From Pollutimonas sp035515055 (GTDB lineage Bacteria; Pseudomonadota; Gammaproteobacteria; Burkholderiales; Burkholderiaceae_B): a stretch of DNA of 64,000 nucleotides. The notes beneath the pieces are model-generated. The model saw only the letters and a list, made by a program, of their open reading frames with translations. It was not told the origin of the DNA and did no database searches. Within the stretch, counting starts at the first letter, position 1. The number at the start of each line of letters is the position of its first letter. A program made the translations under genes and the position numbers. This document shows positions 35,566 to 44,024 of this stretch, one piece after another. Location: positions 6,825-70,824 of the forward strand of contig DATJBV010000028.1 of the NCBI GenBank assembly GCA_035515055.1, read 5' to 3'.

Positions 35566-36066
35566 CTACTTCTGCCCGGCCTTCTTCGACACATCGTGCC
35601 CATGCACTGTGTGCCCTGCGGCCTTGTACTGAACCCAGCGTTCACGTGCCGCCTGTTTGTCTTCGTCGTGGTTGGATACGATCTCCAGTACCCGTTCGAA
35701 GGCTTCCACCCCAGGTGGGCACTGCAAGTCCAGATTCAGGAGCCACCGCTGATCGATACCGGAGTTAACCCCCGGCTGAACCTCGGGCTGGACCCCGGAC
35801 TCAACCCCGGGCACAACCGTGGCCGGCCCGGGTGACTGCAGCGTAAGTACGACCGGCGTGTCTGCCGCCAGGGCGTCGTCGGCATGGACGTGCGGGATGA
35901 ACGCGGTGGGATCGAAACTCCATAGCAGGCGGTCGAAGTGTGCCAGCCGTTGCTCATCCCGGGTATACACTAGCAGCTTGCGGCCCGCGGCGACGTGCTT
36001 GCGCACGACCTCGCAGGCCATGCGCAGACGGTCCGGCGCTCCGAAGGCAAAATCGATACGGCTCAT
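35566..36066 (-). CDS. holC: DNA polymerase III subunit chi
   Basis: Clamp-loader-associated subunit that contacts SSB. 166 residues against about 147 in E. coli. RIDFAFGAPDRLRMACEVVRK and KLLVYTRDEQRLAHFDRLLWSF are the family N-terminal segments; ERWVQYKAAGHTV closes the domain. The extra length comes from an insert at residues 86-104 made of four-residue repeats and a hydrophilic C-terminal tail. It follows pepA after six bases, the standard order. Confidence 0.9.
   Translation of the reverse strand: MSRIDFAFGAPDRLRMACEVVRKHVAAGRKLLVYTRDEQRLAHFDRLLWSFDPTAFIPHVHADDALAADTPVVLTLQSPGPATVVPGVESGVQPEVQPGVNSGIDQRWLLNLDLQCPPGVEAFERVLEIVSNHDEDKQAARERWVQYKAAGHTVHGHDVSKKAGQK
35755..35811 (-). repeat. 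12-bp in-frame repeat insert in holC
   Basis: Residues 86-104 read as a four-residue pattern with Val or Ile at every fourth place (PGV-ESGV-QPEV-QPGV-NSGI). The DNA period is 12 bases with imperfect copies. It sits between two conserved parts of the chi fold and looks like a minisatellite expansion in a loop. Confidence 0.75.
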
Positions 36067-36072
36067 TGCATG

Positions 36073-37581
36073 TCAGGCCGACTGCCCCAGGAGGTATTGA
36101 ACCAGCAAGGGAACGGGCCTGCCCGATGCGCCTTTATCTTTTCCGCTGCGCCATGCCGTGCCTGCGATGTCCAGATGGGCCCATGGATAATTGGCAGTGA
36201 AGCGCGACAGGAAGCAGGCGGCAGTGACCGCACCGGCGGGTGGTCCGCCAATATTTGCAATATCGGCAAAATTCGACCGCAATTGCTCTTGATAGGCGTC
36301 GTCCAGCGGCATGCGCCAGGCGGTGTCGTTGCTGACGCGGCCGGCTTGCAGCAGGCTTTCGGCCAATGCATCGTCTTTACTGAACAGTCCTGTATTGACA
36401 TGGCCCAGCGCCACGACGCACGCGCCGGTCAGGGTGGCAATATCGATCACGGCGGCGGGCTTGAAGCGTTCTGCGTAGGTGAGGGCATCGCATAAGACCA
36501 GGCGCCCTTCGGCGTCGGTATTAAGGATTTCGATGGTTTGGCCCGACATGCTGGTGACAACGTCGCCCGGCTTGTTGGCGCGGCCGCTGGGCAAGTTCTC
36601 GCACGATGGGATGATGCCGATCACCTCGCGGTCGAGCTCGAGTTCGGCTATGGCTCGCATCGTGCCCAGGACACTGGCAGCCCCGCACATGTCGTACTTC
36701 ATTTCATCCATGTTGGCTGCCGGCTTGATCGAGATGCCGCCGGCATCGAATGTAATGCCTTTGCCGACCAGGACGATGGGAGCCTTGCGATTCTTGGCCG
36801 CGGGCTTGGCACCCGCCGGTGTGTGCTTGAGCACGATAAACACGGGGGGTTCGTCGGAGCCGCGCGCCACCGACAGGAACGAGCCCATCTTGAGCGCTTC
36901 TACTTGCTTGCGTTCGAGCACTTCCGCGCGCAGGGTCTTGAATTCCTTGGCAAGTTTCTTTGCTGTATCGCCCAAGTACGTGGGCGTGCATATATTAGCG
37001 GGCAAGTCACCCAACAAGCGCGTAAGATTCATGCCATTGCCGATGGCTTGGCCTTCGCGAAGGCCCGCTTTAGCTTCGGCGGCCTGGTCGCGTGCAATCC
37101 ATAGGGCCATCTTCTTGAGCTTGACCGCGGCGTCGGGATCCTTCTTGCCCAAAGTGGTGTCGTAGCGGTAGGTGGCGCGGCTGGCTGCGGCTGCCACGGC
37201 ATTGGCCCGGGCTTGCAGCGTAGAATTGGGGCATTCGATGCCAGTCAGGGCCGTGACGGCTTCCGACAGGCCGGCACCGGCGCAATAATTGGCGAAAACC
37301 AATTCACCGGTTGCGTGTGCGGCGCCGTTGTAGGCCTCTTGTTTGCCTAATCCCACCAGAACAACCCGCAGGGCGGCGACACCAGGCAGGCTGCGCAGGA
37401 CCAAATGGGTGTTAGGCTTGCCCTTGAACTCTGTTTTCAACGCGGTGCGCAGTGCGCCATTGCTTGCATGGTCGATAATGTCGGCGGCGGGACTTAAAAT
37501 GCCGTCGACAAAAACTCCCACCGCCAGAGCGGCGGTCTTGACCTGATGCAAAGAAGCTGTGGTCTGTGTGCTAAATTCCAT
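36073..37581 (-). CDS. pepA: Leucyl aminopeptidase PepA
   Basis: Hexameric M17 metallopeptidase that removes N-terminal residues and in E. coli also acts as a DNA-binding factor. 502 residues. VGKGITFDAGGISIKP holds metal ligands near residue 265 and NTDAEGRLVLCDAL is the family signature near 345. Start chosen at MEFSTQ, the family N-terminus; the frame is open 18 codons upstream. Divergent from lptF and followed by holC. Confidence 0.95.
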   Translation of the reverse strand: MEFSTQTTASLHQVKTAALAVGVFVDGILSPAADIIDHASNGALRTALKTEFKGKPNTHLVLRSLPGVAALRVVLVGLGKQEAYNGAAHATGELVFANYCAGAGLSEAVTALTGIECPNSTLQARANAVAAAASRATYRYDTTLGKKDPDAAVKLKKMALWIARDQAAEAKAGLREGQAIGNGMNLTRLLGDLPANICTPTYLGDTAKKLAKEFKTLRAEVLERKQVEALKMGSFLSVARGSDEPPVFIVLKHTPAGAKPAAKNRKAPIVLVGKGITFDAGGISIKPAANMDEMKYDMCGAASVLGTMRAIAELELDREVIGIIPSCENLPSGRANKPGDVVTSMSGQTIEILNTDAEGRLVLCDALTYAERFKPAAVIDIATLTGACVVALGHVNTGLFSKDDALAESLLQAGRVSNDTAWRMPLDDAYQEQLRSNFADIANIGGPPAGAVTAACFLSRFTANYPWAHLDIAGTAWRSGKDKGASGRPVPLLVQYLLGQSA

Positions 37582-37635
37582 TCGAATTCCCGTAAGTGTC
37601 CATAGGATGCTGTCGATTATCCCGCATATTGCCAT

Positions 37636-38754
37636 ATGTCACTATTCAAACGTTCCGTTGTATCCGAGATACTGAGCCATGCCGGCGTCGTGCTGTCCAC
37701 GTTGCTGGTGGTGTGGCTCAGCGTTTTGCTGGTGCGCCTGCTGGGCGAAGCGGCAAACGGGGCCATCGGGGCAGACGTCGTCTTGGGGCTTGCCACGTTT
37801 TCCAGCATCACAGCCTTGCCGGTCATATTGGCGGTATCTCTTTTCATTGCTGTTCTTACTACCGTCACGCGCAACTATCGCGAGTCCGAGATGGTCGTCT
37901 GGTTTGCCAGCGGATTGTCGCTTAAGGATTGGGTAGGACCCGTCCTGCGTTGCGCCGTCCCCGTGGCGGTGCTTATTTCGCTCCTTACCTTATTAGCGTC
38001 GCCATGGGCCTATCGCCAGATCAGCGAGTATCGGCAACGCTACGAGCAGCGGTCGGATCTTTCCAAGGTTACCGCTGGTCAATTCATCGAAACCGAAAAC
38101 GGCGCGCGCGTATTTTTCGCTGAAGAGCCTTCCGACCCGCAACAGGAAATGGGACGCGTCGTTGCACGCGTGCTGGATGCCGAATGGTTGAGCGTCGTCA
38201 CCGCGGAAAGCGCCCATATAGAGAACGAGGCCAATGGCGACCGCTTTCTTGTCTTGAGCGAAGGCCACCGCTACGACCTCAAGCCCGGGAAACCGGAGTT
38301 CCGAATTGTCGATTTCGAGCATTATGGGGTGCGCCTGGAAAGCAAAGCGGATGCAAGCTCGGCCGACGCGGTTCGCGCCTTGGCGGAAAGTGAAATAAAG
38401 GCAAGGCCCACAATGCAGCTGTTTGCCGACGATAACGACACGGCCCGATCTCAAATCATGTGGCGGCTCGCGCTTCCGCTGGCGGCGCTTAACCTGGCCC
38501 TGCTGGCAATACCGCTGGGTGCGGTAAATCCGCGGCTGGGGCGCTCCGGCGATCTCCTCATTGCCGGCCTGGTGGGGTTGCTTTACATGAACCTCATCAA
38601 TCTGTCGCGGGGGTGGATAGGCAACGGCCAGCTGAATTTCGGGCTAGGCGTGTGGCTTGTCCATGGCGTGTTCACCGGCTTGATGATATACATGATGTGG
38701 AACAAGCTGCGCGTCAAAGCGCCCAAGGAGTTCAACGGGCCGGCAACGAGTTGA
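37636..38754 (+). CDS. lptF: LPS export ABC transporter permease LptF
   Basis: Inner-membrane permease of the LptB2FG complex that extracts lipopolysaccharide. 372 residues: three N-terminal membrane segments, a periplasmic beta-jellyroll domain (about 120-275) and three C-terminal segments. The start MSLFKRSVVSEILSHAGVV and ATFSSITALPVILAVSLFIAV are LptF-like. Divergent from pepA as usual. The partner lptG, often the next gene, is absent here; a LysR gene on the other strand follows without a gap. Confidence 0.93.
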   Translation: MSLFKRSVVSEILSHAGVVLSTLLVVWLSVLLVRLLGEAANGAIGADVVLGLATFSSITALPVILAVSLFIAVLTTVTRNYRESEMVVWFASGLSLKDWVGPVLRCAVPVAVLISLLTLLASPWAYRQISEYRQRYEQRSDLSKVTAGQFIETENGARVFFAEEPSDPQQEMGRVVARVLDAEWLSVVTAESAHIENEANGDRFLVLSEGHRYDLKPGKPEFRIVDFEHYGVRLESKADASSADAVRALAESEIKARPTMQLFADDNDTARSQIMWRLALPLAALNLALLAIPLGAVNPRLGRSGDLLIAGLVGLLYMNLINLSRGWIGNGQLNFGLGVWLVHGVFTGLMIYMMWNKLRVKAPKEFNGPATS

Positions 38755-39681
38755 TCAGGAATCGTCCGGCAGGTATTCCAGCACCTGTGAATCGCCGCGC
38801 AACAGCGCCGCGTTGATCTGCACCGATTGTTTCAGGAAGTCCCACAATGCCATGACGCGTTTGGATTCGCGCAAGTCTTCGTGGCAATACATCCAAAAGC
38901 TGCGTGTAACGTCGATCTTGTCCTCAAGCACGGGCTTCAGCCGCGCGTCCTGGGCCGCCATGAAGCAGGGCAGAATGGCCAGCGACCTGCCCTGCAGTGC
39001 GGCCTGGTATTGCGCAATAACGCTGGTGCTCTTGAATATTACGCGATCCGTTGGGACGATATCTTCCAAATAACGCAGACGATCACTAAATAGTAATTCT
39101 TCCACGTAACCAATGAAGGAATGCTCGGCCAAGTCGTCCATGGACTGGATGGCCGGCCGGCTTTGGAGATAATTGGCGGCTCCATATAGCTTCAGGGAAT
39201 AATCCATGAGCTTGGTGCATAAGTAGGGTCCCCGCTGCGGGCGTTCCAGCGAAATGGCAATATCTGCCTCGCGCTTCGAAAGGCTAATAAAGCGCGGAAC
39301 CGGCATGATGTCCAGCGTGATGGCGGGGTAGCGCCGCTGGAAATCGGTCATCAGGGGCGCGAGCACGTAGTTGCCGAAACCTTCGGTACACCCGACGCGC
39401 AAATGGCCGGAAAGAATTTGCGACTGGCCCGATACGTCTTCACGCGCGGATAACAGCGTCCCTTCGATTTGCTCGGCATACGCAAAAAAGCGTATCCCTT
39501 CTTCCGTGAGCGTAAAACCGGTAGACTTCGATTTGTCGAACAATACCGTTGCCAGTTCATGCTCTAGTGCATGGATACGCCGGGAGACAGTGGTGTGCCG
39601 CACGCCAAGCCGTATTGCCGCGGCACTCACACGCTGGGTGCGAGCCACTTCAAGAAAATAACGGATTCCATCCCAGTCCAT
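38755..39681 (-). CDS. LysR-family transcriptional regulator
   Basis: 308 residues. N-terminal winged HTH (DGIRYFLEVARTQRVSAAAI, then TVSRRIHALEHEL) and a periplasmic-binding-fold effector domain from about residue 92. Start set at MDWDGIRYF; earlier in-frame ATGs lie over the divergent promoter. It is divergent from the binding-protein gene with a 124-base gap holding a palindrome, so it probably controls that unit. Effector unknown. Confidence 0.88.
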   Translation of the reverse strand: MDWDGIRYFLEVARTQRVSAAAIRLGVRHTTVSRRIHALEHELATVLFDKSKSTGFTLTEEGIRFFAYAEQIEGTLLSAREDVSGQSQILSGHLRVGCTEGFGNYVLAPLMTDFQRRYPAITLDIMPVPRFISLSKREADIAISLERPQRGPYLCTKLMDYSLKLYGAANYLQSRPAIQSMDDLAEHSFIGYVEELLFSDRLRYLEDIVPTDRVIFKSTSVIAQYQAALQGRSLAILPCFMAAQDARLKPVLEDKIDVTRSFWMYCHEDLRESKRVMALWDFLKQSVQINAALLRGDSQVLEYLPDDS

Positions 39682-39753
39682 CATAAGGCCTTGTGCATTT
39701 ATTAGCATTGAATGTGCAAATATTGTGCTGGAATTTAGTTTTTTACACAACTA

Positions 39754-39763
39754 CACTGCAGTG
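39754..39763. promoter_or_regulatory. Palindrome in the LysR/binding-protein intergenic region
   Basis: CACTGCAGTG is a perfect 10-bp palindrome within the T-N11-A-like stretch TACACTGCAGTGGTG. TATAAA at 39784-39789 could be the -10 box of the binding-protein gene. The layout fits a LysR operator next to an activated promoter with a poor -35 box. Confidence 0.45.
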
Positions 39764-39805
39764 GTGTGCAATGCACCAATAACTATAAAACCAACGGAGA
39801 CGTGA

Positions 39806-41017
39806 ATGAATAAATTAACTCTTACAGTGGCGGCCAGCTTGTGCATGGGCATCGCCGGCGTTGCGCACGCCAAGGCTCCTCCGGTGAAGATAGGTATCCT
39901 CACCGACATGTCCGGCACCTACGCGTCAATGGGCGGCCCGGGCTCTGTGGCTGCCGCGCAGTTGGCGATCGACGACTGCCTTGCGGCGGAATGCAAGGGG
40001 ATGGACATTTCGCTGGTATCGGCCGACAACCAGAACAAGGCCGACATTGGTGCCGCGAAGGCGCGCGAATGGTTCGATCGCGACGGCGTCACCGCTATCG
40101 CCGACCTTACGAATTCTGCCGTGGCGCTCGCCGTTCAGGGCATCGCAAAGGAAAAGAATAAAGTCGTCATGTTTTCGGGACCGGCTACCACGGGCCTGAC
40201 CAATGATGCATGTTCGCCAGTGGGCTTTCACTGGATGTTCGACGTCTATTCGCAGTCCGTCGGCGGTGTGAAGGCCATGGTCAACAAAGGCGGCAAGTCC
40301 TGGTACTTCGTAACCGTCGACTACGCCTTCGGCCATTCGCTGCAGAAAGGGGCTGAAGACATGGTCAAGGAACTGGGCGGCACAGTCGTTGGTTCCGTGC
40401 TGCACCCCCTGAATGTCCCGGACTTTGCTTCTTACCTGCTGCAGGCGCAAAGCTCCAAGGCCCAGGTGGTCGCGTTGGCCAATGGCGGGGCCGATGTGGT
40501 CAATGCCATCAAGCAATCGCGCGAGTTCGGCATTGTGGAGGGTGGCCAAAAGCTGGCTTCGCTGTTAGTGTTTCTGTCAGACCTGCGCGCACTTGGCCTG
40601 GAAAATGCCCAGGGCCTGAGCTATGTCGACGGCTTCTACTGGGACTTCGATGAAGGCACGCGTGGGTGGTCGGATCGCTTCGCCAAGTCATTCAAGGATT
40701 TGAAGCCAACCATGACGCAAGCGGGCGTGTATTCAAGCGTGTTGCATTATTTGAAGGCCGTCGCCGCATCTGAGTCGACGGAAGGCAATGTGGTGGCGGA
40801 CAAGATGCGCGAGATCCCGATCAAGGATCCGATCATGCACAACGCGTCGATCCGCCCCGATGGCCGTGTGATTCATGACATGTATTTGTACGAAGTCAAG
40901 ACGCCTGCCGAATCGAAGAACCCATGGGATTACTCCAAACTGGTGGCGACGATTCCTGCTCAGGACGCCTTCAAGCCGCTGTCCGAGTCCACATGTTCTT
41001 TAGTTAAGAAAAGCTAG
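39806..41017 (+). CDS. Periplasmic substrate-binding protein, branched-chain amino acid/amide type
   Basis: 403 residues. Signal peptide MNKLTLTVAASLCMGIAGVAHA, then a type I periplasmic-binding fold beginning VKIGILTDMSGTYASMGG, as in LivK-like proteins. The rest matches the large family of such binding proteins in Alcaligenaceae. No permease or ATPase genes are adjacent, so it is an orphan that must share a transporter. It is followed by mmsA after 36 bases with an AAGGAG site, which suggests that its ligand feeds that pathway. Confidence 0.87.
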   Translation: MNKLTLTVAASLCMGIAGVAHAKAPPVKIGILTDMSGTYASMGGPGSVAAAQLAIDDCLAAECKGMDISLVSADNQNKADIGAAKAREWFDRDGVTAIADLTNSAVALAVQGIAKEKNKVVMFSGPATTGLTNDACSPVGFHWMFDVYSQSVGGVKAMVNKGGKSWYFVTVDYAFGHSLQKGAEDMVKELGGTVVGSVLHPLNVPDFASYLLQAQSSKAQVVALANGGADVVNAIKQSREFGIVEGGQKLASLLVFLSDLRALGLENAQGLSYVDGFYWDFDEGTRGWSDRFAKSFKDLKPTMTQAGVYSSVLHYLKAVAASESTEGNVVADKMREIPIKDPIMHNASIRPDGRVIHDMYLYEVKTPAESKNPWDYSKLVATIPAQDAFKPLSESTCSLVKKS

Positions 41018-41053
41018 TTCATTTCGCATCATGAATGCGCCAAGGAGATTTTA

Positions 41054-42547
41054 ATGAGTGCAGTTCCACGTATCCCACTGCTTATCGGCGGTGAGCTGGT
41101 GCAGTCCAAAACAACTGAATGGCGGGACGTCATCAACCCGGCCACCCAGGAAGTCGTTGCGCAAGTGCCCTTCGCCACGAAAGAAGAACTCGACATGGCG
41201 GTGGCCAACTCGAAGGAAGCATTCAAGAAGTGGCGCAATGCAAGCCAGGGCACCCGCATGCGCGTCATGCTCAATTTGCAGAAACTGGTGCGCGACAACA
41301 CAACGGCCTTGGCCGAACTAATCACCCGCGAACACGGCAAGACCTTGCCGGACGCCGAGGGCGAAGTTGGTCGCGGCCTGGAAGTCATCGAGCATGCATG
41401 CTCGATGCAGTCGCTGCAGTTGGGCGAGTACGCCGAAAATGCCGCCAGCGGCATCGACGTCTATACGCTCATCCAACCTCTGGGTGTTGTGGCTGGCATT
41501 ACCGCCTTCAACTTCCCCATCATGCTTCCGTGTTTCATGTTCCCTATGGCTATTGCCGCCGGCAACACGTTCATCCTGAAGCCGTCGGAACAGGATCCTA
41601 GCTCGTCCCTGATGCTCGCCAAACTGGCTCTCGAAGCCGGCCTGCCTCCCGGCGTGCTCAACGTGGTCCATGGTGGTCCCGACATCGCCAATGGCTTGTG
41701 CGACCATCCGGACATCAAGGCGATTTCCTTCATTGGATCCACGCACGTGGGTACTGAGATCTATCGTCGCGCGTCCAATGCCGGGAAGCGTTGTCAATCA
41801 ATGATGGGCGCCAAGAATCACTGCGTCATCCTGCCCGATGCCGACCGTGAAGTCGCGTTGAACCAGTTGGTCGGTGCCGCTTTCGGCGCCGCTGGCCAAC
41901 GCTGCATGGCAACGTCGGTTGCTGTTCTGGTGGGCGAAGCCCGCAATTGGCTGCCCGACTTCGTCGAGCGTTGCAAAGCCCTGAAAGTCAGCATTGGCAC
42001 CGAGCGCGACGCCGACCTTGGTCCGCTGGTCTCGCCGTCCGCCAAGAAGCGCGTCGAAGGCCTGATCCAGAAGGGAGTGGACGAAGGCGCCGAACTGCTG
42101 CTCGACGGCCGCAATCTGACCGTCAAGGGCTACGAGAAAGGCAACTTTGTCGGGCCTACCATTTTCAGTGGCGTCAAGGCCAACATGACGATCTACCGCG
42201 AAGAGGTGTTCGGTCCGGTGTTGGGCGTGGTTTGCGTGGACACGCTGGAAGAGGCCGTTGAATTCATCAATCAGAATCCTAACGGTAATGGCGTGGCCAT
42301 GTTCACCCAGGACGGCGGGTCGGCTCGTTACTTCCAGAACAACGTCGATGTAGGCCAGATCGGGATCAACATCCCAATTCCCGTGCCTGTGGCGTGGTTC
42401 AGCTTCACGGGTTCGCGTGCATCGAAATTGGGTGACCTGGGTCCTAACGGAAAACAGGCGCTGCACTTCTGGACGCAAACCAAGACCATTACGGCACGTT
42501 GGTCGGCTCACGCGTCGGGTGTCAATACGACCATCTCGATGAAGTAA
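41054..42547 (+). CDS. mmsA: CoA-acylating methylmalonate-semialdehyde dehydrogenase
   Basis: Oxidises methylmalonate semialdehyde (valine degradation) or malonate semialdehyde to propionyl-CoA or acetyl-CoA with release of CO2. 497 residues. PLGVVAGITAFNFPIMLP, GSTHVGTEIYRRASN and the active-site Cys in GAAGQRCMATSVAV (near 285) are clear; the C-terminal KTITARWSAHASG is typical of the CoA-acylating branch. The same family includes IolA. Probably cotranscribed with the binding protein; a terminator follows. Confidence 0.92.
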   Translation: MSAVPRIPLLIGGELVQSKTTEWRDVINPATQEVVAQVPFATKEELDMAVANSKEAFKKWRNASQGTRMRVMLNLQKLVRDNTTALAELITREHGKTLPDAEGEVGRGLEVIEHACSMQSLQLGEYAENAASGIDVYTLIQPLGVVAGITAFNFPIMLPCFMFPMAIAAGNTFILKPSEQDPSSSLMLAKLALEAGLPPGVLNVVHGGPDIANGLCDHPDIKAISFIGSTHVGTEIYRRASNAGKRCQSMMGAKNHCVILPDADREVALNQLVGAAFGAAGQRCMATSVAVLVGEARNWLPDFVERCKALKVSIGTERDADLGPLVSPSAKKRVEGLIQKGVDEGAELLLDGRNLTVKGYEKGNFVGPTIFSGVKANMTIYREEVFGPVLGVVCVDTLEEAVEFINQNPNGNGVAMFTQDGGSARYFQNNVDVGQIGINIPIPVPVAWFSFTGSRASKLGDLGPNGKQALHFWTQTKTITARWSAHASGVNTTISMK

Positions 42548-42591
42548 GCTTATAACTAATAACAATATATATTAATTTCTATATTACTTAT

Positions 42592-42619
42592 AATAGCCCT
42601 TCTCGTAAGGGCTATTTTT
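42592..42619 (+). terminator. Terminator after mmsA overlapping the ribosome site of the next gene
   Basis: AATAGCCCT and AGGGCTATT form a 9-bp stem with a 7-base loop, followed by TTTTT, one base before the ATG of the CysB-like gene. AAGGG, the only plausible ribosome site of that gene, lies in the 3' arm. The hairpin can therefore act both as the mmsA terminator and as a control element of the next gene. Confidence 0.8.
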
Positions 42620-42620
42620 C

Positions 42621-43574
42621 ATGAATCTGCAGCAATTCCGCTTTGTGCGCGAAACAATACGTCGCAACTTCAACCTGACCGAAGCGGCGCGTACGCTGTA
42701 TACGTCTCAGCCAGGCGTTTCTAAGGCCATCATCGAGTTCGAGGATGAACTCGGTGTAAAGATCTTCGAGCGCCATGGTAAGCGTATCAAAGGACTTACC
42801 AAGCCGGGGCAGGTGGTAGCCCAAGTCATCGACCGCATCATGCGCGAAGTGGACAACCTTAAAAAAGTCAGCGATGAATTCGCCCGGCGCGATGAGGGCG
42901 GACTCGTTATTGCATGCACTCACGCACAGGCGCGCTACGTCCTGCCGAAGGTCATACCCGCTTTTCGAGAACAATTTCCCAAGGTGAGACTGTCGCTGGC
43001 TGAAGGCAGTCCGCCGCACTTGGCGCAAATGGTGCTGCACGAGCAAGCGGACGTGGCCATCGCCACTGAAACGTTGGCTAAGACGCCGGGGCTTGCCTCA
43101 TTGCCGCTTTATTCATGGGAGCACACCATCGTGGTGCGCCCGGATCATCCGCTGGCGGAATTGCGATCCAGCGCCGCCAAGGCAATTTCCTTGGAACAAA
43201 TCGCACAATATCCTATCGTCACCTACGACCAGGCATTCTCGGGGCGGGGCACGATCGACTTGGTATTTGCGCAACACGATATCAAGCCCGATATCGTGCT
43301 TGAAGCCATCGACGCCGATGTGATCAAGACATATGTCGACGTGGGCCTCGGCATCGGAATAATCGCGGGCATGGCGTTCGACCCGCGGCGAGACAAGGGG
43401 TTGGTCGGTCTACCGGCCGGGCATTTGTTCGGCACACACGTTACCCGGGTGGCGGTAAAGTCGGGAACATTCTTGCGGGATTACGTATACGTTCTGCTCG
43501 AAATGATGGCGCCCAGCCTGACACGCGACGTGGTGCAAGAGGCAATCGAGGGCACGCCGAGGGTCGACGTATAG
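42621..43574 (+). CDS. CysB/Cbl-type LysR regulator
   Basis: 317 residues. MNLQQFRFVRETIRRNFNLTEAA and TSQPGVSKAIIEFEDELGVKIF are nearly the CysB N-terminus, and the effector domain has the expected length. CysB-type proteins control sulfate and sulfonate assimilation with acetylserine or APS as effector; CysB, Cbl and SsuR cannot be separated here. The start codon lies right after a terminator hairpin, so its own promoter must be in the AT-rich 42550-42590 stretch or readthrough is needed. Confidence 0.88.
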   Translation: MNLQQFRFVRETIRRNFNLTEAARTLYTSQPGVSKAIIEFEDELGVKIFERHGKRIKGLTKPGQVVAQVIDRIMREVDNLKKVSDEFARRDEGGLVIACTHAQARYVLPKVIPAFREQFPKVRLSLAEGSPPHLAQMVLHEQADVAIATETLAKTPGLASLPLYSWEHTIVVRPDHPLAELRSSAAKAISLEQIAQYPIVTYDQAFSGRGTIDLVFAQHDIKPDIVLEAIDADVIKTYVDVGLGIGIIAGMAFDPRRDKGLVGLPAGHLFGTHVTRVAVKSGTFLRDYVYVLLEMMAPSLTRDVVQEAIEGTPRVDV

Positions 43575-43627
43575 CACTTGGGCACGGCGCCGATACCGCC
43601 CGCGTCGAAAGAAACTAAAACCACTTG

Positions 43628-43656
43628 TTGACATTGAGAATAAGAATGATTATCGT
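43628..43656 (+). promoter_or_regulatory. Sigma-70 promoter overlapped by a Fur box
   Basis: TTGACA (43628-43633), a 17-base spacer and TATCGT (43651-43656) form a promoter. The bases 43636-43654 match the 19-bp Fur consensus GATAATGATAATCATTATC at 15 of 19 positions and lie between the -35 and -10 boxes. Fur with iron would block the promoter, so the gene should be on when iron is scarce. Confidence 0.75.
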
Positions 43657-43685
43657 TCACGAATCAACTTTTCTGGAGTGCCGCC

Positions 43686-44024
43686 ATGTCGCAAGTCGTA
43701 AATGCAGTTGTCGTAGGGGCTGATCGCCTGGGCAATATCCCCGACCTGCTGAAGGGGCACAATATCTCTATACATCGCCACATCAGCGGGCGCGACCCTG
43801 CGCATCAGAAAAAAACGCCGATGTTGCCTTCGGGTACTGAATTATTGATATTGTTGACCGATTTCCTGGGCCACAATGTAATGAAGACGTTTCGCGCCGC
43901 GGCACAGCGGTCGGGCATACGGGTGGTGGCGTGCCGAAGGTCTGTATGTAGCATGAAGCAGGCGCTGCACCAATGCGGCTATTGCGAGGCCTGCCCCAGG
44001 CGTGCGTCAGTTAGTAGCGACTAG
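43686..44024 (+). CDS. DUF2325-like small cysteine-rich protein
   Basis: 112-residue protein of the DUF2325 type: a Rossmann-like beginning (VVNAVVVGADRLGNIPDLLKG), a central ELLILLTDFLGHNVMKTFRAAA helix and a C-terminal cysteine set (Cys83, 88, 97, 100 and 103, the last three as CGYCEAC) that could bind a metal. The function is unknown. A Fur box on its promoter suggests a role in low iron. Its last 18 bases overlap the convergent NlpC/P60 gene. Confidence 0.75.
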   Translation: MSQVVNAVVVGADRLGNIPDLLKGHNISIHRHISGRDPAHQKKTPMLPSGTELLILLTDFLGHNVMKTFRAAAQRSGIRVVACRRSVCSMKQALHQCGYCEACPRRASVSSD

